From: Streptomyces luteolifulvus
GTDB taxonomy: Bacteria > Actinomycetota > Actinomycetes > Streptomycetales > Streptomycetaceae
Reading direction: 5' to 3'
DNA: 64,000 nucleotides
Assembly: GCF_008806595.1 (NCBI RefSeq)
Contig: NZ_VZRB01000004.1
Location: forward strand, 310,001-374,000
The notes beneath the pieces were generated by a model. It saw only the letters and a program-made list of their open reading frames with translations, did no database searches and was not told the DNA's origin. This document shows positions 26,755 to 34,438 of the stretch, in pieces (position 1 is the first letter of the stretch; each line of letters opens with the position of its first letter). The translations under genes and the position numbers were made by a program.

Positions 26755-27346
26755 CCCTTTCACCCCCCGTGACTTCCAACTCGTCCTCCTGCGCCGCATG
26801 GCCGACCACAACCCCGGCCTGGTGGAGGACGCCCGCCGCGAACTGGACGCCTCGATCGCGGACCTGCGCGAGGCGAACAAACGCTGGCAGGCGATGGTCC
26901 GCTCCCCACGCGCCCGAGCCGCGGCGTCCCGCTACCGCTCGGTCCTCGGCAGGCCGGAGTCGGAAACCCCGCGCAAGATCGGCGACCTGGAGTGCGAGGC
27001 CTGGCAGTGGTCCCTCCCCCTCTGGCCGGACCTGCGCTTCGAGGTACTGGTCGCCCCGAACGGCACGGTCTGGAACGAATGGCTGGTCCGCGCCCCCGGC
27101 GCCCCCGCCCCCGAACTGCACACCCTGGAAGACCTCACCCCCTGGTCCTGCACGGTCGACGAGGCAGCCCACGCCTTCCCGCCGGCCCGCCCCCTGGAGG
27201 GCACGGCCCCGACCCGCTGGGGCCTGGCTCTGACGGCCCCGGACCGGGAGGGGGTGCGGCGGGAGGTGGTGGTGGAGTTCACGTGGGGGTTGCTGCAGCG
27301 GGTGGCAGTGGCGGAACCGGGCGGGCCGGACACTCTCCCGTTCTGA
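26720..27346 (+). CDS. Conserved hypothetical protein, last gene of the glycan operon
   Basis: A 208-aa cytoplasmic protein I do not recognise. Two possible ATG starts lie 9 nt apart (26720 and 26729), neither with a clear ribosome site, and the start overlaps the end of the FkbM gene by 35 nt, suggesting translational coupling. It begins TPRDFQLVLLRRMADHNPGL, then a charged helix (EDARRELDASIADLREANKR) that could be a short coiled coil, then a beta-rich half with repeated Trp (AWQWSLPLWPDLRFEVLVAP; WNEWLVRAP; PTRWGLAL). No signal peptide or membrane span. Confidence 0.7.
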   Translation: MVPMPSGKPPASPFTPRDFQLVLLRRMADHNPGLVEDARRELDASIADLREANKRWQAMVRSPRARAAASRYRSVLGRPESETPRKIGDLECEAWQWSLPLWPDLRFEVLVAPNGTVWNEWLVRAPGAPAPELHTLEDLTPWSCTVDEAAHAFPPARPLEGTAPTRWGLALTAPDREGVRREVVVEFTWGLLQRVAVAEPGGPDTLPF

Positions 27347-27350
27347 GGCA

Positions 27351-27390
27351 CAGGAGAGTTCTGCCGTGGCGCAGGAGAGTTCTGCCGTGG
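27351..27390. repeat. Two-copy tandem repeat upstream of the FG-GAP gene
   Basis: CAGGAGAGTTCTGCCGTGG occurs at 27351-27369 and again at 27372-27390, a 21-bp period (two helical turns). It lies in the 143-bp region between the glycan operon and the FG-GAP lipoprotein gene. Two sites on one face of the helix could be a regulator-binding site; this is inference. Confidence 0.6.
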
Positions 27391-27489
27391 TACTGATCGT
27401 CGGCGTCGTACAACTGTCCGGTCCGCCGGCAGGTCTTGTCGGGAGCGAACGGTGAACCGTACCGGCCCCGACCGAGACAGGGAGAACTC

Positions 27490-28980
27490 ATGGGAGGACG
27501 TGCCCTTCCCGCGGCGACGTTGGCGGTCCTGGTGGTGTCGGCCGCGGGCTGCACCGCCGGTTCGCCTCCGTCCGAACCGTCCGGCGATTCCCCGGTCGCC
27601 CAGGCGGACTTCGACGGTGACGGCTACGCCGACTTCGCCGCGGGCGCCACGCGCGCGAAGGACGGCCGGAAGCTGTACACCGGCTTCGTCGCCGTGGTGT
27701 ACGGCTCGGCGTCGGGCGTGAAGTCGGCGCGCAAGCAGCTCATCACCCAGGACTCCCCGGGTATTCCGGGCACCTTCGAGCCGCAGGACGAGTTCGGCGC
27801 CTCCCTCGCCACCGGCGACCTCGACCGCGACGGCTACACGGACCTCGTCGTGGGCGCCCCCGGGGAAGGTACCGGCAGCCTGCTGGGCGCCGGAGCCATG
27901 ACCGTCCTCTGGGGCGGCGCCAAGGGCCTGTCCGGCGGGACGGTGATCAAGGGGACGAAGTTCGAGGGGCTCGGCGCCGACGTCGTCACAGGAGACTTCG
28001 ACGGGAACGGTCACAGCGATGTGGCCACCAAGACCACCATCGCCTACGGGCCGTTCACCCGGGAGGGCGGGCCCGCCCGTACCGCGGCGAACATGCTGCG
28101 GCAGCTGCCTGCCGAAAAGGGCAGCGGCGACGGGGACGAAGACGCGCCGCGGTGGACGACCTACCGACTCGCCGCGGGCGATCTCGACGGCGACGGGATC
28201 ACCGACCTCGCCGCCGGTGTCGAGCAGAGCGGCGAGGACGGCGAGGACGGCCCTCGCGACCTCACCTACCAGCTCGGCAGCGCCTCCGGTCTTTCGAAGC
28301 CGCGGTTCGTCGAGTCCTCCGCCGGGGCACGGCTGCCGGGCGGCCACACCGTGGCGATCGGCGACCTGGACAACGACGGGTACGGCGACCTCGTCTTCGG
28401 GCGGAGCGGCGCCACGGGGCGTGGGATTCCGGGGCCGGCCACGGGCATCGGCCTGGTCCGTGGGTCCGCCTCGGGACCGGACGGCTCCGGCGTCACCTAC
28501 ATCCGCCGGGACACGGCGGGGCTGCCCAGGACGCCGGAACAGCCCGACGACTTCGGCGGCGCGCTGTCCCTCGGCGACGTCGACGACGACGGCCACCTGG
28601 ACCTCGCTGTGGGCATCGCGGGAGAAGAGATCGGGCCCCATCGCGACGCGGGCGCCGTCGCCGTCCTCAAGGGCAGTGCCTCCGGGCCGAGCGGCAAGCA
28701 CGCCCGGGTCTTCACCCGGAACACCGCCGGCGTCCCCGGCGCCCCCGAGGCCTACGACCAGTTCGGGGCGGCGGTGGCCCTGGTGGACACCGACAAGGAC
28801 GGCCGATCCGACCTCGTCGTCGGCGCACCGGGCAACGGCCGCTACGAGGACGGCGGCCTCTGGGTTCTTCGGGGAACATCGTCCGGCATCAGCGCCTCCG
28901 GCACCTGCGCCTTCGACCGTCACACGTTCGGCATCACCACTCCCGGCGTCCAGCTCGGCGCCTCTCTCTCAGCCCCCTAG
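27490..28980 (+). CDS. FG-GAP repeat (integrin-alpha-like propeller) lipoprotein
   Basis: A 496-aa secreted lipoprotein. ATG at 27490 follows GGAGAACTC; the signal peptide LAVLVVSAAGC ends in a lipobox with the Cys at about residue 21. Seven FG-GAP-type repeats follow, each with a calcium-binding DxDxDG loop: DFDGDGYADFAAG, DLDRDGYTDLVVGAPGEG, DFDGNGHSDVAT, DLDGDGITDLAAG, DLDNDGYGDLVFG, DVDDDGHLDLAVG and DTDKDGRSDLVVGAPGNG. This predicts a seven-bladed extracellular propeller, probably for adhesion or protein binding. It converges with the ATP-grasp gene; their stop codons overlap by 3 nt. Confidence 0.9.
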   Translation: MGGRALPAATLAVLVVSAAGCTAGSPPSEPSGDSPVAQADFDGDGYADFAAGATRAKDGRKLYTGFVAVVYGSASGVKSARKQLITQDSPGIPGTFEPQDEFGASLATGDLDRDGYTDLVVGAPGEGTGSLLGAGAMTVLWGGAKGLSGGTVIKGTKFEGLGADVVTGDFDGNGHSDVATKTTIAYGPFTREGGPARTAANMLRQLPAEKGSGDGDEDAPRWTTYRLAAGDLDGDGITDLAAGVEQSGEDGEDGPRDLTYQLGSASGLSKPRFVESSAGARLPGGHTVAIGDLDNDGYGDLVFGRSGATGRGIPGPATGIGLVRGSASGPDGSGVTYIRRDTAGLPRTPEQPDDFGGALSLGDVDDDGHLDLAVGIAGEEIGPHRDAGAVAVLKGSASGPSGKHARVFTRNTAGVPGAPEAYDQFGAAVALVDTDKDGRSDLVVGAPGNGRYEDGGLWVLRGTSSGISASGTCAFDRHTFGITTPGVQLGASLSAP

Positions 28981-29846
28981 CCCGCCGCCCTCAGGATCGC
29001 CTCCACGACCGCCGGAACCGACCCCGGGTGCAGGTCGAGGAAGAGGTTCGGTTCGACCAGTTCGAGTTCCATCACCTGGGGTCGGCCGTCGTCGCCGGTC
29101 ACGAGGTCGACGCGGGCGTACAGGAGGTCCGGGGCGTCCGGTACGGCGGTCAGGGCGCGTTCCGCCACGGTGAGTTCGGCCGGGGTCGGGGTCCAGGGTT
29201 CGAGGCCGGGGTGGGCGACCTTGTCGGCGTCGAAGGCCGTGCCGGGGGAGAGGACGGCCCGCTTGCGGCAGGCGTGCAGGAAGCGGCCGTCGAAGAACTG
29301 GAGTGCGCGTTCTCCGGCGGTGTCGATGCTCCGGACGTACGGCTGGACCATCGCCGTCAGCCCCTCTTCGTGCATCCGCGCGAGGTGTCGTACGGCCGTC
29401 TCCCGCTGCTCGGGCGTGTAGCGCGCGGCGTACCGGGCGCCCGCCCCGGAGGTGGGCTTGACGACGTACTCGGTGTCGCTGGGGAGGTCGGTGGCGTCAC
29501 CGGGTGCGAGATAGCGGGTCGGGACCACCGGGACCCCGGCCTCCGCCAGGTCCCCGAGGTAGCGCTTGTCGGTGTTCCAGCGCACGACCCCGGCGGGGTT
29601 GGCGAGCCGGGTCGCCTTGCCGCAGCGCTCCGCCCACGCCACGAACTCCTCCACGCGCCGGCTGTAGTCCCAGGTCGACCGGATGACGGCCAGGTCGTAG
29701 GCGGCCCAGTCCACGTCCGCGTCGTCCCAGAAGACGGCGTCCGCCTCGGCCCCCGCCTCCTGAAGCGCCCGCAGCAGGACGGGGAGGTCGATGTCATGGC
29801 TGGGCTCCGGCCGGGGGTCGTAGGTGACGAGGGCGACTCGGGGCAC
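28977..29846 (-). CDS. ATP-grasp domain protein (RimK/DcsG-like ligase)
   Basis: A 289-aa ATP-grasp enzyme expected to join a carboxylate to an amine through an acyl-phosphate. The GTG at 29846 is preceded by AAGGGA and starts the natural N-terminus PRVALVTYDPRPEPSHDIDL; longer in-frame extensions have no family features. ATP-grasp signatures: EYVVKPTSGAGARYAARY near residue 127, MVQPYVRSIDTAGERALQFF near 165, and the metal-binding end VMELELVEPNLFLDL near 260. This subgroup resembles the D-cycloserine ligase DcsG and hydrogen-peroxide-independent peptide ligases, but no substrate is indicated by neighbours. It converges with the FG-GAP gene. Confidence 0.85.
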   Translation of the reverse strand: MPRVALVTYDPRPEPSHDIDLPVLLRALQEAGAEADAVFWDDADVDWAAYDLAVIRSTWDYSRRVEEFVAWAERCGKATRLANPAGVVRWNTDKRYLGDLAEAGVPVVPTRYLAPGDATDLPSDTEYVVKPTSGAGARYAARYTPEQRETAVRHLARMHEEGLTAMVQPYVRSIDTAGERALQFFDGRFLHACRKRAVLSPGTAFDADKVAHPGLEPWTPTPAELTVAERALTAVPDAPDLLYARVDLVTGDDGRPQVMELELVEPNLFLDLHPGSVPAVVEAILRAAG

Positions 29847-29921
29847 GGCTGGTCCCTTCTCGGACGTCGGGTGAGACCGCAGGCTAACCATCACGCCCGC
29901 AACCGGGGCAACCCATTTGGC

Positions 29922-29938
29922 CTTCCCCTTCGGGGAAG
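29922..29938. other. Small hairpin in divergent intergenic region
   Basis: CTTCCCC and GGGGAAG form a 7-bp stem with a 3-nt loop between the ATP-grasp start (29846) and the methyltransferase-S1 start (30025). It could stop leftover transcription or be incidental. Confidence 0.35.
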
Positions 29939-30024
29939 CCCGGCATCGAGGAACCACAAGTGGTCGCGGACCTGGTGGATGGAAGCCGTCGTCCGACCCG
30001 GTCCGGTGGGACAGGATCGTGCTC

Positions 30025-31101
30025 ATGGCGATCTCCGGAACGGATGCGTACGAGACGGCGGTCCAGTTGCCGCCGCTGGTCGAGCGGGCCCTCGCTGCCG
30101 CTCGGGACCATGGGTTCCCGTACTCGTGCCGTCCCGAGCAGGGGCGTCTGCTGTATGCCCTGGCGGGCGGGGCCCGAGCGCTCGTCGGGGAGACGGGGAC
30201 CGGCTTCGGTGTCGGTCTGGCCTGGCTGGCGTCCGGTGCGGGCGAGGGGGTGCGGCTCGTCAGTGTGGAGCGGGATCCGGAGCGCGCCCGCGTCGCGGCC
30301 GAGGTGTTCGCCGACCGGCCCGGCGTGGAGGTGCTCACCGGCGACTGGCGGCGGATCGGGGAGCAGGGGCCGTACGACCTGCTCGTGCTGGACGGCGGCG
30401 GCCAGGGGAAGGCGGACGGCGATCACGCGGCCGGGGTCGGGCAGCTGCTCGCGCCGGGCGGCACGGTCGTCCTCGACGACTTCACTCCGGCGACGAGCTG
30501 GCCGCCGCTGTTCGAGGGGCGGCTCGACCGCGCACGCCGGTTCTGGATGGACCACCCGGACCTCCGGTCCACCGAGCTGCGGCTGGCGCCCGATCTGAGC
30601 GCGGTCGTCGGGACGCGGCGGCTGCCGGCCCCGGAGCGGCTGGGCGGGGTGGAGCCGGGCCGGATCGTGCGCGGCAGGGTCACCGGCACCCCGCACTTCG
30701 GTGTGTTCGTCGACCTCGGCGACGGTGTCCAGGGGTATGTGAGCCCGGTCGAGATCACCTGGCGGCGGTTCGAGGCGATCGAGGACGTCGTCCGGGTCGG
30801 GCAGGAGGTGACCGCCGAGGTGCTCGACGTGGATGCCGAGCGGGAGCAGGTGCGGCTGTCCCTCAAGGCTCTGGAGCCGGATCCGCTGTCCGTCTTCGCC
30901 CGGGGCGCCCTGGGACGCATATGCCGCGGTCCGGTCACCAAGGTCGTGCCGTTCGGTGTGTTCGTGCAGGTGGCGGACGGGGTGGAAGGGCTGGTGCAGA
31001 GGGATGAGCTCGTCGGGGATCCGCGGGTGGGCGACGAGCTGACGGTCGAGGTGACCCAGATCAATCTCCGCCGGCGGCGGATTTCGGTGACGCTGGTGTA
31101 G
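30025..31101 (+). CDS. Methyltransferase-like domain fused to two S1 RNA-binding domains
   Basis: A 358-aa fusion. The N-terminal about 200 residues are a Rossmann O-methyltransferase-like domain: ALVGETGTGFGVGLAWL (SAM loop, residues about 53-69), VRLVSVERDPERA near 77, and YDLLVLDGGGQGKADG near 117. Two S1 domains follow: GRIVRGRVTGTPHFGVFVDL at about 212-285 and GRICRGPVTKVVPFGVFVQV at about 297-358, each with the GVFV strand and the RISVTLV/VRLSLKA ending. I prefer the ATG at 30025 (a GTG lies 6 nt before). No stop or frameshift separates the parts. It may modify or respond to RNA or ribosomes; function is inferred from domains only. Confidence 0.82.
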   Translation: MAISGTDAYETAVQLPPLVERALAAARDHGFPYSCRPEQGRLLYALAGGARALVGETGTGFGVGLAWLASGAGEGVRLVSVERDPERARVAAEVFADRPGVEVLTGDWRRIGEQGPYDLLVLDGGGQGKADGDHAAGVGQLLAPGGTVVLDDFTPATSWPPLFEGRLDRARRFWMDHPDLRSTELRLAPDLSAVVGTRRLPAPERLGGVEPGRIVRGRVTGTPHFGVFVDLGDGVQGYVSPVEITWRRFEAIEDVVRVGQEVTAEVLDVDAEREQVRLSLKALEPDPLSVFARGALGRICRGPVTKVVPFGVFVQVADGVEGLVQRDELVGDPRVGDELTVEVTQINLRRRRISVTLV

Positions 31102-31157
31102 GAACGGTGATGTTGTCCCCAGGCCCCTGCGACCCCGACGACCCCGAGGAGTCCCGC

Positions 31158-32606
31158 GTGTCCTCCCTCTTCCCGGCCCTGACGCACCGCCCGGGCGCAC
31201 TCGTCGCCCTGCGCTTCGGCGAGCGGTCCCTGACCTACGCGCAGCTCGCGGCCGCGGCCGGGTCCGCCGGCGACCGGGTCCGCGGGGCGGGCCGGGTCGC
31301 CGTCTGGGCGACCCCGTCCCTGGAGACCGCCGTCGGCGTCGTCGGCGCGCTGCTGGCCGGGCAGGCCGTCGTACCGCTGAACCCGAAGTCGGGGGAGAAG
31401 GAGCTCGGGCACATTCTGTCCGACAGTGCGCCGACGGCGGTGCTGGCGGCTCCGGACGACGAACTCCCGGCGGCGGTGAGGGGCTTGGAGCGTATCGACG
31501 TCGACGTGTACGGCTCCGGGCCGGTCCTCGACGACGGCTCGGCCGCCGACGACGACCCCGCCCTGGTCGTCTACACCTCCGGCACCACCGGCCCGCCCAA
31601 GGGCGCCGTCCTGCCCCACCGGGCGATCGCCACCACCCTGGACGCGCTCGCCGACGCCTGGCAGTGGACCGGCGACGACGTGCTCGTGCACGGGCTGCCG
31701 CTGTTCCATGTGCACGGGCTCGTACTGGGCGTCCTGGGCCCGCTGCGGCGCGGCGGCGCCGTCCGGCACCTCGGCCGGTTCGGCACCGAGGCGCTGGCCC
31801 GTGAGCTGAACTCCGGCGCGACCATGATGTTCGGCGTGCCGACGATGTACCACCGCATCGCCGAGGCCCTGCCCGAGGACCCCGCGCTGGCCAAGGCGCT
31901 CGGCGGCGCACGGCTGCTGGTCTCCGGCTCGGCCGCGCTGCCCGTGCACGACCACGAGCGCATCACGGCCGCGACCGGCCGGCGCGTGATCGAGCGGTAC
32001 GGCATGACGGAGACCCTGATGAACACCAGCGTGCGCGCGGACGGGGAGCCGCGGGCCGGCACGGTCGGTGTGCCGCTGCCGGGCGTGGAGCTGCGGCTGG
32101 TGGAGGAGGACGGGTCGCCGATCACCTCGTACGACGGGGAGACGGTGGGCGAGATCCAGGTGCGCGGCCCCAACCTGTTCACCGGGTACCTCAACCGGCC
32201 CGACGCCACGGCCGCCGCGTTCACGGCCGACGGCTGGTTCCGCACTGGTGACATGGCCGTGCGTGATCCCGACGGCTACGTCCGGATCGTCGGCCGCAAG
32301 GCCACCGACCTGATCAAGAGCGGGGGTTACAAGATCGGGGCCGGGGAGATCGAGAACGCGCTCCTCGAACATCCGGGGGTGCGGGAGGCCGCCGTCACCG
32401 GCGAGCCGGACGCCGACCTGGGCGAGCGGATCGTCGCCTGGATCGTCCCGGCGGATGCGCAGTCCCCGCCGGGTGCCGCGGAGCTGGCCGATCATGTGGC
32501 GGGCCGGCTCGCTCCGCACAAGCGGCCGCGGGTCGTTCACTGTCTCGACGCCCTGCCCCGCAACGACATGGGCAAGATCTTGAAGCGGGCGCTGAGCCAT
32601 GACTGA
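31158..32606 (+). CDS. matB: Malonyl-CoA/methylmalonyl-CoA synthetase
   Basis: ATP-dependent ligase that makes malonyl-CoA (or methylmalonyl-CoA) from the free diacid, an extender-unit supply for fatty acids and polyketides. The GTG at 31158 with GAGGAG upstream starts VSSLFPALTH, the known start of the Streptomyces enzyme; 17 extra in-frame residues upstream are not conserved. Adenylation motifs: VYTSGTTGPPKGAV near residue 140, ERYGMTETLMNTSVRADG near 280, GWFRTGDMAVRD near 358, KATDLIKSGGYKIGAGEIEN, and NDMGKILKRAL with the catalytic Lys at the C-terminus. It closely resembles the structurally studied S. coelicolor MatB (SCO2444, from memory). It overlaps the carboxyltransferase gene by 8 nt. 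Confidence 0.95.
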   Translation: MSSLFPALTHRPGALVALRFGERSLTYAQLAAAAGSAGDRVRGAGRVAVWATPSLETAVGVVGALLAGQAVVPLNPKSGEKELGHILSDSAPTAVLAAPDDELPAAVRGLERIDVDVYGSGPVLDDGSAADDDPALVVYTSGTTGPPKGAVLPHRAIATTLDALADAWQWTGDDVLVHGLPLFHVHGLVLGVLGPLRRGGAVRHLGRFGTEALARELNSGATMMFGVPTMYHRIAEALPEDPALAKALGGARLLVSGSAALPVHDHERITAATGRRVIERYGMTETLMNTSVRADGEPRAGTVGVPLPGVELRLVEEDGSPITSYDGETVGEIQVRGPNLFTGYLNRPDATAAAFTADGWFRTGDMAVRDPDGYVRIVGRKATDLIKSGGYKIGAGEIENALLEHPGVREAAVTGEPDADLGERIVAWIVPADAQSPPGAAELADHVAGRLAPHKRPRVVHCLDALPRNDMGKILKRALSHD

Positions 32607-33924
32607 CCGACTCTCCGCGCGCGAGACCCTCGCGCTCGTCACCGACGACTTCACCGAACTCCCCCGTCCGGCGCGGGACGCCAAGCCCGACGGACCCCTC
32701 GCATGGCAGGGCTACGACGCCTCCCGGGCCCGCGCCGCCGAGCGCACCGGCGAGACGGAGTCCGTCGTCTGCGGCACCGCGAGCGTCGAGGGCACGCGGG
32801 CCGTGCTGATCGCGTTCGAGTTCGGCTTCCTGGGCGGCTCGCTCGGCGAGCGCACCGGGGACCGGCTGGAGGCGGCGTACGCCTACGCCCGCGGGCACCG
32901 GCTTCCGGTCGTGCCGCTGGTCGCCACCGGCGGCAGCCGGATGCAGGAGGGCATGCTCGCGCTGACCCAGCTCCAGCGCGTGGCACGGCAGTCGGCGCTC
33001 ACGAAGGAGGCGGGGCTCCCGCAGATCGCCGTCCTGCGGGACCCCACGACCGGCGGCGGCTGGGCCACGCTCGGCGCGGGCGCCGATGTGATCCTCGCCC
33101 TGCCCGGCGCCCAGGTCGGCTTCGCGGGCTCGCGGGTCCGGCCGCCGGACGCGGACCCGGCGGCGTACACGGCCGAGGCGCAGCTGGCGGCGGGCGCGGC
33201 CGACGCGGTCGTACCGCCTCGGGCACTGCGTAAGACCCTGGGGCGTTGGCTGCGGCTGCTGACGTCGCCCTCGCAGGCCGAGGCGCCGCCACCGCGGGCC
33301 CTCGGCGCCACGGACCTCCCGGTCTCCGGCTGGGACGCCGTCCGGCGGGCCCGTTCGACCGAACGCCCGCGCGCCGCCCGCTACTTGGACGCCTACTTCA
33401 CCAGCCGGGTCTCGATCGGTGGCGACCGCTGCGGCCACGCCGACCCCGACGGCATGCTCTGCGGCTTCGGCGAGCACGAGGGGCGGACGGTGGCGTACGC
33501 CGCCCAGACGGGCACCTCGACCCGCCCGGCCGGTTACCGCACCGCCGCCCGGCTGATCCGCCTCGCGGACCGGCTCGGCGTCCCCGTGCTCACGCTGGTG
33601 GACACCCCCGGCGCGGCCAATGACGCCGAGGCGGAGCGGCAGGGGGCGGGTGCCGCGATCGCGGACCTGTTCCACGCGGTGGCGGCGGCGCGGACTCCGG
33701 TCACCACGCTGGTGATCGGCGAGGGCGGCTCGGGCGGTGCGCTGGCGCTGGCGGCCCCGGGCAACACCTGGGCCACGCCGGACAGCTACTTCTCCGTCAT
33801 CGCGCCGGAACTGGCGGCCGCGATACTCAAGCGGCCGGCGGAGCAGGTGGAGGCGACGGCGGACCAACTCCGCATCCGGCCACAGGACTTGGTGGAGCTG
33901 GGAGTGATCCGCGGAGTCATATGA
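32599..33924 (+). CDS. Single-chain acyl-CoA carboxyltransferase (AccD-AccA-like)
   Basis: A 441-aa carboxyltransferase with both halves in one chain. The AccD-like half has GTASVEGTRAVLIAFEFGF, GGSLGERTGDRLEAA and GGSRMQEGMLAL; the AccA-like half has LVDTPGAANDAEAERQGAGA, VIGEGGSGGALALAA and YFSVIAPELAAAILKR. The Cys4 zinc finger of bacterial AccD is absent. It would pass CO2 between carboxybiotin and an acyl-CoA, or act on malonyl-CoA. The start codon overlaps the last 8 nt of matB, so the two are translationally coupled and probably tune malonyl/acetyl-CoA exchange. No biotin carboxylase or BCCP gene is adjacent, so its partners must be elsewhere. Confidence 0.88.
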   Translation: MTDRLSARETLALVTDDFTELPRPARDAKPDGPLAWQGYDASRARAAERTGETESVVCGTASVEGTRAVLIAFEFGFLGGSLGERTGDRLEAAYAYARGHRLPVVPLVATGGSRMQEGMLALTQLQRVARQSALTKEAGLPQIAVLRDPTTGGGWATLGAGADVILALPGAQVGFAGSRVRPPDADPAAYTAEAQLAAGAADAVVPPRALRKTLGRWLRLLTSPSQAEAPPPRALGATDLPVSGWDAVRRARSTERPRAARYLDAYFTSRVSIGGDRCGHADPDGMLCGFGEHEGRTVAYAAQTGTSTRPAGYRTAARLIRLADRLGVPVLTLVDTPGAANDAEAERQGAGAAIADLFHAVAAARTPVTTLVIGEGGSGGALALAAPGNTWATPDSYFSVIAPELAAAILKRPAEQVEATADQLRIRPQDLVELGVIRGVI

Positions 33925-34087
33925 CACAGCACCTCCCGTGCACGGCTCACACAGCGCTCTCCCCCGCAGCCCGCGGGTTTCGGCCAATCCGGTGATTCCG
34001 GCGCAATCGAAGGCGGACATCTCCAAGTACCGTCCGTAACAATGGGGTTCGGCGGAGTCACACACGGCACGGGGGAGCACGCAGCTC

Positions 34088-34438
34088 ATGGACGGCTTGA
34101 CGGAGTTCAAGACCGAGGACGGCGCGCTGGTCGTCGTGGAGGGGGTCGGCGAGGAGTCCGGGGCCCGTATGGTCTCGCGCGGCGACGGACCGGACCGGGC
34201 GGCAGGCACTTTCGAGGGCGCCCTCCACGGCGTACGGGCCGCTGCCGAGTCCGCACTGCGGGTCTTTCGGGACGGCTCGCTCCGGCCCGACTCCGTGGAG
34301 CTGGAGTTCGGGGTGAAGCTGAGCGCGGAGGCCGGGGCGGTGATCGCGAAGGGCTCGGCGGAAAGCCATCTGCTGGTGAAACTCAGCTGGTCACCCGGGC
34401 AGTCGCCGTCGGATCCGGAGGCCGCCCGCCGGTCATGA
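34088..34438 (+). CDS. CU044_2847/Trypco1-family small protein
   Basis: A 116-aa single-domain protein of the Trypco1 type (trypsin-co-occurring domain), known by genomic association with trypsin-like proteases in predicted NTP-dependent conflict systems. It starts MDGLTEFKTEDGALVVVEGV and ends with the conserved strand pattern DSVELEFGVKLSAEAGAVIA then SHLLVKLSWSP. ATG at 34088 is preceded by GGGGGAG-type sequence 20-25 nt upstream, but this spacing is long; the preceding start region has no rival. ATGA overlap with the protease gene makes coupled translation likely. It is the first gene of the VMAP operon; its own biochemical role is unknown. Confidence 0.85.
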   Translation: MDGLTEFKTEDGALVVVEGVGEESGARMVSRGDGPDRAAGTFEGALHGVRAAAESALRVFRDGSLRPDSVELEFGVKLSAEAGAVIAKGSAESHLLVKLSWSPGQSPSDPEAARRS

